DNA of 7,141 nucleotides from JADKCL01 sp046050405 (GTDB taxonomy: Bacteria > Bacteroidota > Bacteroidia > J057 > JADKCL01). This document shows, one piece after another, positions 1-4,417 of the stretch; positions within the stretch are counted from its first letter, which is position 1, and every line of letters begins with the position of its first letter. The notes beneath the pieces were generated by a model, which was not told where the DNA came from, did not search any database, and was given only the letters and a program-made list of their open reading frames with translations. The position numbers and the translations under genes were made by a program. The stretch covers positions 1 through 7,141 of the forward strand of contig JBJOPY010000254.1 of assembly GCA_046050405.1 (NCBI GenBank), written 5' to 3'.

Positions 1-477
1 CGCAGCTCGAACGGGCTGGCGATGGTGCTGCTGCGGGAGTACTGGGATTGCGACTTGCGCGTGATGGAGTCGGTCGGGGAGCGGTTTTCCGCCATCCAAG
101 GCCGCACCTGCGGTGTCGCCATCGGGGACAAGGCCCATGCGGAGAGGGGCCGCTTCCGTTATGTGTACGACCTGGCCGAAATCTGGAAGCGGCACACGGG
201 GCTTCCCTTCGTATTTGCGGTATGGGCCTACCGGGCGGATTCCATCGGCAGGGAATCCCTGGAACGAATCCGGGCGGCCCTGGAGTGGGGGAGGCTGAAT
301 CGCCGCCAATCCGCTGAAAAATGGGCCGCCAACTACGGCTACGGACCAGAGGAGGCGATCCATTACCTGACGCAATCCATCTCCTATGCATTCGACTCCA
401 CCAAGCATGAGGCGATGAAGAAGTACCTTCATCTGCTGCAGGATGCCAGGCTGGCGATCAAGGCCACCGGTGGCTAG
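1..477 (+). CDS. mqnA: MqnA-type chorismate dehydratase, C-terminal part (5' end cut by window)
   Basis: The reading frame is open from base 1 to a TAG stop at 475-477, giving 158 residues with no start needed inside the window. Family recognition rests on the opening S-x-N-x-L-A-x-x-L-L-R-E-Y-W stretch, an IGDKA motif, and the segment YDLAEIWKRHTGLPFVFAVW, which are typical of the MqnA/MqnD periplasmic-binding-protein-like fold. MqnA converts chorismate to 3-[(1-carboxyvinyl)oxy]benzoate, the first step of the futalosine pathway to menaquinone, in the cytoplasm. Family members are usually about 250-290 residues, so roughly the first 100 are missing upstream. The C-terminal helical part ends in a normal way (HYLTQSISYAFDS, then a short helix), so the gene looks intact at its 3' end. 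MqnD, the cyclic de-hypoxanthine futalosine pathway enzyme of the same fold, is the main alternative; the GDKA and FVFAVW motifs favour MqnA. No other mqn gene is visible here. Confidence 0.85.
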   Translation, partial: RSSNGLAMVLLREYWDCDLRVMESVGERFSAIQGRTCGVAIGDKAHAERGRFRYVYDLAEIWKRHTGLPFVFAVWAYRADSIGRESLERIRAALEWGRLNRRQSAEKWAANYGYGPEEAIHYLTQSISYAFDSTKHEAMKKYLHLLQDARLAIKATGG

Positions 478-503
478 GCGATCCCCGCCCCGGTGGGAGG
501 GCC

Positions 504-608
504 ATGAGGAAAATTATCGTCTGGAGCGATGATGAATTTGGGAATTGGAAGAGTTTTCCGAAATTTTGCAACATGGTTTCCCGGGGAAGCCAGAAAAAGA
601 AGAAGTAA
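504..608 (+). CDS. possible 34-residue small protein, unknown function
   Basis: An ATG preceded by a purine-rich GTGGGAGGG stretch (three bases from its end to the ATG) opens a 34-codon frame that ends at TAA 606-608. The product is basic, begins MRKIIVWSDDEFGNWKSF, continues with a PKFCNM segment and ends in four lysines. The order 'F-x-x-W-x-S-F/L-x-K-F-C', then a basic lysine run, reminds me of small Bacteroidota proteins with a short helix-turn-helix-like core; this is a memory-based resemblance, not a proven match. Against it: a promoter match for the downstream gene lies inside the frame, the frame is short, and its third-position composition is less GC-rich than in neighbouring genes. 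It might be a decayed or truncated remnant, or not translated at all. Confidence 0.28.
   Translation: MRKIIVWSDDEFGNWKSFPKFCNMVSRGSQKKKK
535..565. repeat. imperfect inverted repeat overlapping the promoter
   Basis: The left arm AATTTGGGAA (535-544) faces the right arm TTCCGAAATT (556-565): nine of ten positions are complementary, with one central G:G mismatch, around an 11-base spacer. The dyad axis lies at 550, and the arms cover the -33 and -7 promoter elements. This geometry suits a repressor operator, but it could also be chance in an AT-rich patch or coding sequence of the small frame. Confidence 0.4.
537..568 (+). promoter_or_regulatory. candidate Bacteroidota-type promoter for the universal stress protein gene
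   Basis: TTTG at 537-540 is followed, after exactly 20 bases, by AAATTTTG at 561-568. The known Bacteroidota housekeeping consensus is TTTG at -33, 19-21 bases, then TAnnTTTG at -7; here only the first T of the -7 element differs. Transcription would start near 572-576, leaving a leader of about 65-70 bases before the ATG at 641. It is the best promoter match I found in the window. No experimental support is available from sequence alone. Confidence 0.5.
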
Positions 609-640
609 ATCCTGAAAGTTGAATAGAATCCGAAAGCAAT

Positions 641-1522
641 ATGAGTCAAAAAATTAAGCTACTCTTCCCGATTGATTTCCAGGACGTCTCCCTGATGGCC
701 TATCCCACGGTGGATTATCTGGCAAAGGTCTATGATGCGGAAATCTTCCTGATCTATGTCCTGGAGCCGCCGGCAGCAGCTGCGCGCCTCTTCTCCAGCT
801 TTGACGAGGCGGAGGAGCGGAAGCACATCAACCTCCAGATGGACAAATTCATCGCGGAGAAGGGCAATCCCCACATCGTCCACCACAAGATCATCAAGGT
901 CGGAAAGCCCTGGAAGGCGATCATCGAGGCCGCCAATGAACTGGCTGCCAATGCCATCATCATGGGAACCCACGGGGCGGCCGGACTGGGAGAGATCTTC
1001 GTCGGGACCAATGCCTCCAGGGTGATCTCCACGGCCCCCTGCCCTGTATTCACCCTCCAGACGAGGCAGGCCACACCGGGATTCCCCAAGATCATGATCC
1101 CGATCGACCTGACCCGGGAGACAGGGGAGAAGCTGGAACTCGGGGTGGAGTTTGCGAAGAACTTTTCGGCGGAGCTGCTGATCGTGTCCGTCCTGAGCAG
1201 CAAGAGCGAACGGGACAGGGAGCGCCTGAACCACCGCATGGCCAAGGCGGTCGCCCACGTGCAGCGGCAGGGCGTCAAGGTCGAATCCCATTTGCTGATC
1301 GCCATGGGCGATGTCTCCAAGGCCGTCCTGGACTATGCCACGGAGGCCGGTGTGGATCTGGTCATGATCATGACCCAGCAGGAAGGACAGAAGAAGCTGC
1401 GCGCCACGATCTTCGGGACAGATTCCGCCCAGATCGTGAACCATTCCAAGATCCCGGTGATCTCGATCAAGCCGAAGCGCGAGTACAACTCAGTGTCCTT
1501 CGCGGGAGCACACTTCAGCTGA
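641..1522 (+). CDS. tandem-domain universal stress protein (UspA family)
   Basis: The product has 293 residues and two UspA domains in tandem, about residues 3-140 and 149-278, each beginning with a beta strand that ends in an acidic residue (FPIDF and IPIDL). Domain 1 carries the complete nucleotide-binding signature G-x2-G-x9-G-T at G109, G112, G122 and T123, so ATP binding is likely. Domain 2 has a degraded version: Q246 replaces the first glycine, while G249, G259 and T260 remain. Universal stress proteins are cytoplasmic, often induced by starvation, oxygen or redox change; the exact role is usually unknown, and so it is here. A 15-residue tail (about 279-293) follows the second domain. 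The ATG at 641 is preceded by A-rich sequence rather than a strong ribosome binding site, as is common in Bacteroidota. It has its own promoter candidate and stands alone between mqnA and rpoD. Confidence 0.9.
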   Translation: MSQKIKLLFPIDFQDVSLMAYPTVDYLAKVYDAEIFLIYVLEPPAAAARLFSSFDEAEERKHINLQMDKFIAEKGNPHIVHHKIIKVGKPWKAIIEAANELAANAIIMGTHGAAGLGEIFVGTNASRVISTAPCPVFTLQTRQATPGFPKIMIPIDLTRETGEKLELGVEFAKNFSAELLIVSVLSSKSERDRERLNHRMAKAVAHVQRQGVKVESHLLIAMGDVSKAVLDYATEAGVDLVMIMTQQEGQKKLRATIFGTDSAQIVNHSKIPVISIKPKREYNSVSFAGAHFS

Positions 1523-1525
1523 CCA

Positions 1526-1572
1526 GGAGGAGCTCCCGCAGTGCCTGTGAATGCGCAGTGGGAGCCGCCTCC
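1526..1572. terminator. GC-rich inverted repeat just after the universal stress protein gene; possible terminator
   Basis: GGAGG (1526-1530) and CTCCC (1533-1537) are mirrored by GGGAG (1560-1564) and CCTCC (1568-1572), giving ten GC-rich base pairs with small bulges of two and three bases and a 22-base loop. It starts four bases after the stop codon. There is no T run behind it, so it is not a standard intrinsic terminator; it may instead stabilise the 3' end of the transcript. Confidence 0.35.
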
Positions 1573-1681
1573 AGGGGGTAGCCTGACCAGATCCTGGGAA
1601 TGCGTCCGCTGTGGGATTCAAGACTTTCGGGTGTCTGCTGAAGGATTGTAAACCAATGTTTTTCTCCTTAAGTTTGCCGCA

Positions 1682-1712
1682 TTTGGTCGCAGGGACTCCC
1701 CCAATAGATGGA
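1682..1712 (+). promoter_or_regulatory. weak promoter candidate for rpoD
   Basis: TTTG at 1682-1685 is followed after 19 bases by TAGATGGA (1705-1712), which keeps the TA and the first T of the TAnnTTTG consensus but not its end. A start near 1716-1720 would give a leader of about 20 bases. A second TTTG lies at 1673-1676 without a matching -7 element. The rest of the 1573-1681 stretch shows nothing I can assign, apart from the short CCAGATCCTGG palindrome at 1587-1597 and a tiny frame described among the findings. Confidence 0.28.
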
Positions 1713-1736
1713 TTTTGGCAGAAAGAAAGTGTTTGA

Positions 1737-2603
1737 ATGAGACAGCTCAAGATTAGTAAGCAGATCACCAACCGCGAATCCCAATCGCTGGACAAGTATT
1801 TGCAGGAAATTGGAAAAGTCGAACTGCTCACCCCTGACGACGAGGTGGAGCTGGCAAGGAGGATTCGTGAGGGAGACCATATCGCCCTGGAGAAGCTCAC
1901 GAAGGCAAACCTGAGGTTTGTGGTCTCCGTGGCCAAGCAGTACCAGAACCAGGGCCTGTCGCTCGGGGACCTCATCAATGAAGGGAACCTGGGCCTGATC
2001 AAGGCTGCCAAACGCTTCGATGAAACGCGGGGCTTCAAGTTCATCTCGTATGCCGTGTGGTGGATCCGGCAATCGATCTTGCAGGCACTGGCCGAGCAGA
2101 GCCGCATCGTCAGGCTTCCCCTGAACCGCGTGGGTGCGCTGAACAAGATCGGCAAGGCCTTCTCCAAGCTGGAGCAGGAGTTCGAGCGTGAACCCTCGCC
2201 GTCGGAAATCTCCGAGATCATCGATGGCATGAGTGAAAACGAGGTGCAAGACACCCTGAAGATCTCTGGCCGCCACATCTCCATGGATGCTCCGCTGGTG
2301 CAGGGGGAGGAAAACCGCCTCCTGGACGTGCTGGAGAACGAAGAGGAGCCCAATCCAGACAGTGGATTGATCAATGAGAGCCTCAGCAGGGAGGTGGACC
2401 GTGCCCTGAGCACGCTGACCATGCGGGAGGCCGAGGTGATCCGGCTTTATTTCGGCATCGGGGTGGAGCATTCCCTGACCTTGGAGGAGATCGGGGAGAC
2501 CTTCGACCTGACCCGGGAGCGTGTGCGGCAGATCAAGGAGAAGGCCATCCGCCGGCTGCGCCATGTGAGCCGCTCCAAAGGCTTGAAGGCCTACCTGGGA
2601 TAA
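1737..2603 (+). CDS. rpoD: primary (housekeeping) sigma factor RpoD/SigA
   Basis: This 288-residue sigma-70 protein directs core RNA polymerase to housekeeping promoters. It begins MRQLKISKQITNRESQSLDK, the usual start of the Bacteroidota primary sigma factor, which lacks the acidic region 1.1 found in E. coli. In order: region 1.2 (about 16-50, SLDKYLQEIGKVELLTPDDE), region 2 (about 54-124) with the core-binding DLINEGNLGLIKAAKRFD and the -10 melting and recognition block FISYAVWWIRQSILQA, region 3 (about 130-205), and region 4 (about 220-280), whose helix-turn-helix LTLEEIGETFDLTRERVRQI reads the upstream promoter element. Everything needed appears intact. The start is fixed by family similarity; the ATG follows directly on a TGA (TGAATG) and has a purine-rich AGAAAGAAAG stretch 7-16 bases upstream. 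Sigma factor genes in this phylum use the atypical -33/-7 promoters seen elsewhere in the window. hemB and rpe follow but are separated by a 103-base gap. Confidence 0.96.
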   Translation: MRQLKISKQITNRESQSLDKYLQEIGKVELLTPDDEVELARRIREGDHIALEKLTKANLRFVVSVAKQYQNQGLSLGDLINEGNLGLIKAAKRFDETRGFKFISYAVWWIRQSILQALAEQSRIVRLPLNRVGALNKIGKAFSKLEQEFEREPSPSEISEIIDGMSENEVQDTLKISGRHISMDAPLVQGEENRLLDVLENEEEPNPDSGLINESLSREVDRALSTLTMREAEVIRLYFGIGVEHSLTLEEIGETFDLTRERVRQIKEKAIRRLRHVSRSKGLKAYLG

Positions 2604-2639
2604 CCCAGACGTGGGCCATGGGCGGTGCGCGGCACCCAT
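2595..2639. terminator. two small hairpins at the rpoD 3' end; weak terminator candidate
   Basis: CTGGG-ATAA-CCCAG (2595-2608) is a perfect five-pair stem with a four-base loop that contains the rpoD stop codon. A second stem, GGTGC-GCG-GCACC (2624-2636), can be lengthened by ATG/CAT pairing at 2618-2620 and 2637-2639 across a bulge. Neither is followed by a T run, so intrinsic termination is uncertain. Confidence 0.28.
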
Positions 2640-2694
2640 CCCCGGCAAGCGGCTGCCCGCCTCCCCCCTCTGTACAGCTGTCGCACTTTTAGCC

Positions 2695-2702
2695 TATCTT
2701 CG
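2695..2702 (+). promoter_or_regulatory. -7-like element immediately before hemB
   Basis: TATCTTCG matches the Bacteroidota -7 consensus TAnnTTTG except for one T to C change. Its end lies only four bases before the hemB ATG at 2707, so transcription would start at or next to the start codon. No TTTG is visible 19-21 bases upstream (that position reads TGTAC), which weakens the call. Confidence 0.38.
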
Positions 2703-2706
2703 CACC

Positions 2707-3687
2707 ATGATTCACCGCCCGCGCAGAAATCGCCGATCCCAGGCCATCCGTGAAATGGTGTGCGAGACCTCGGTTTCGCAGCGCCAGCTGGTTTACCCCC
2801 TTTTCTTGATCCAGGGCAGCGGCCAAGCCGTCGAGGTCGCCTCCATGCCGGGCATCTACCGGCTGACGACAGACCGGATGCTGCAGGAAATGGAGGACTG
2901 CCTGCAGCTGGGGCTTCAAAATTTCATTCTCTTTCCAGCCTTCCAGGAAGCGCAGAAGGACAAGCATGCCACCATCAGCTGGGATCCCACCAACTTCTAC
3001 CTACAGGCGATCCGGCGGGCCAAGCAGAATTTCCCCGAGGCGACCATCATCACTGACGTGGCCATGGATCCCTACAGTTCGGACGGACACGACGGCCTGG
3101 TGCGCGACGGGGAGGTCCTGAACGATGAGACACTGCCCATCCTCGCGAAGATGGCGGTGGCCCAGGCGGAGGCCGGGGCCGACATCATCGGCCCGTCCGA
3201 CATGATGGATGGCCGTGTGGGGTACCTGCGGGAGGCACTCGACCAGAACGGCCATACCCAGGTGGGGATCATGGCCTATACTGCCAAGTATGCCAGCGCA
3301 TTCTACGGCCCCTTCCGGGATGCCCTGGATTCGGCGCCCAAGATGGGGGACAAGAAGACGTATCAGCTGGATCCCGCGAACCGGAGGGAAGCCCTCATCG
3401 AGGCGCAGCTGGATCTGGAGCAGGGGGCAGACTTCCTGATGGTCAAGCCCGCCCTGGCCTACCTGGATGTCATCCGGCTGCTGAAGGACCGCTTCGACCT
3501 GCCCATCGTCGCCTACAGCGTCAGCGGCGAGTATGCCATGTGCAAGGCCGCCGCGCTCCATGGATGGCTGGATGAGGCGGCGGTGGTGCATGAGCTGCTG
3601 CTCAGCATCCGCCGTGCAGGGGCTGACATCGTGATCACCTACCATGCCAAACAATATGCCCAGCTGCTGAAGCAGAAAGGATTATGA
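2707..3687 (+). CDS. hemB: delta-aminolevulinic acid dehydratase (porphobilinogen synthase)
   Basis: The 326-residue product joins two 5-aminolevulinate molecules into porphobilinogen, the second common step of heme and other tetrapyrrole synthesis, in the cytoplasm. Both active-site lysines are present: K194 in YTAKYASAFYGPF and K247 in MVKPAL. The metal loop reads DVAMDPYSSDGHDG (117-130): the three cysteines of the zinc-dependent enzymes are replaced by A119, D121 and D129, which places it in the class without catalytic zinc, usually magnesium-stimulated. The length is normal for the family. I chose the ATG at 2707 because MIHRPRRNRRSQAIREMV is the typical family N terminus; the same frame is open back to a GTG at 2611, but those 32 residues have no family counterpart. 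The stop overlaps the rpe start (ATGA, 3684-3687), which suggests translational coupling although the two pathways are not linked. Confidence 0.96.
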   Translation: MIHRPRRNRRSQAIREMVCETSVSQRQLVYPLFLIQGSGQAVEVASMPGIYRLTTDRMLQEMEDCLQLGLQNFILFPAFQEAQKDKHATISWDPTNFYLQAIRRAKQNFPEATIITDVAMDPYSSDGHDGLVRDGEVLNDETLPILAKMAVAQAEAGADIIGPSDMMDGRVGYLREALDQNGHTQVGIMAYTAKYASAFYGPFRDALDSAPKMGDKKTYQLDPANRREALIEAQLDLEQGADFLMVKPALAYLDVIRLLKDRFDLPIVAYSVSGEYAMCKAAALHGWLDEAAVVHELLLSIRRAGADIVITYHAKQYAQLLKQKGL

Positions 3688-4352
3688 ATAGAATCGTCTC
3701 CCCGTCCGTGCTGAGTGCTGACTTCGCCCACCTCGGCCGTGACATCGAGCTGCTCAATGGCAGTGACTGCGACTGGCTGCACTGCGACATCATGGACGGG
3801 AACTTCGTCCCGAACATCTCCTTCGGACTGCCTGTCCTGGCTGCGATCAAGCGGCATGCCCGCAAGCCGCTTGATGTGCACCTGATGATCCAGGACCCAG
3901 GGCGGTACATCCGGGAATTCAGGGATGCCGGGGCAGACATGCTCACCGTCCATTACGAGGGCAACCCTCACCTGCACCGCCTGGTCCACCAGATCAAGGA
4001 TGCCGGCATGGCTGCCGGGGTGGCCCTGAACCCGGGGACGTCCATCGACCTGGTCCATGACCTCCTCGACGACCTCGACCTGGTGCTCGTGATGTCCGTG
4101 AACCCCGGGTTTGGCGGGCAGCAATTCATCGAAAACACCTACTCCAAGGTCATCCGCCTCGCCCATCTCAGGCGCAAGGCCGGTGCCCGGTTCCTGATCG
4201 AGGTGGACGGGGGTGTCAATGCCACGAACACGGCAAGGCTGTACGAATCTGGCGCGGATGCCCTGGTGGCCGGAAGCTATGTCTTCGGCTCGGCGGATCC
4301 CGTCGCGACGATCCGGGAGATGAAAACCTCGGGGATCGATTCCTTCGCATGA
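3684..4352 (+). CDS. rpe: ribulose-phosphate 3-epimerase
   Basis: This 222-residue TIM-barrel enzyme interconverts ribulose 5-phosphate and xylulose 5-phosphate in the pentose phosphate pathway (cytoplasm). All signature pieces are present: SPSVLSADF at the N terminus with substrate-binding S8; HCDIMDGNFVPN with metal ligand H33 and metal/catalytic D35; DVHLMI with ligand H66; MSVNPGFGGQ (137-146), a phosphate-side loop; and EVDGGVN with the second catalytic/metal residue D175. The length is standard. Its ATG overlaps the hemB stop by four bases, and its own stop lies in an ATGA at 4349-4352 that could also start the receptor frame, so hemB, rpe and the receptor are probably co-transcribed. 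I see no defect. Confidence 0.96.
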   Translation: MNRIVSPSVLSADFAHLGRDIELLNGSDCDWLHCDIMDGNFVPNISFGLPVLAAIKRHARKPLDVHLMIQDPGRYIREFRDAGADMLTVHYEGNPHLHRLVHQIKDAGMAAGVALNPGTSIDLVHDLLDDLDLVLVMSVNPGFGGQQFIENTYSKVIRLAHLRRKAGARFLIEVDGGVNATNTARLYESGADALVAGSYVFGSADPVATIREMKTSGIDSFA

Positions 4353-4417
4353 TCGGGAAATCCGGTGGATGGATTTTTACCCCTTCGCTGGCAGGCCGGC
4401 GGGCTACCTGTACGTCC

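Noticed and set aside
620..630. TGAATAGAATC before the stress gene is repeated at 3685-3695 at the rpe start
   Set aside because: An 11-base match is expected several times by chance in a window of this size, and the two places have no shared role.
659..1444. Long minus-strand open frame opposite the universal stress protein gene
   Set aside because: It is antisense to a gene with clear family motifs, and its product has no recognisable domain. GC-rich genes often leave the opposite strand open.
1490..2648. Two overlapping long minus-strand open frames opposite rpoD
   Set aside because: Both lie opposite a fully conserved sigma factor. Their products are low-complexity or lack motifs, so they are codon-bias shadows.
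2611..2706. N-terminal extension of HemB from a GTG at 2611
   Set aside because: The extra 32 residues have no family counterpart, the region contains hairpins and a promoter-like element, and MIHRPRR is the normal N terminus.
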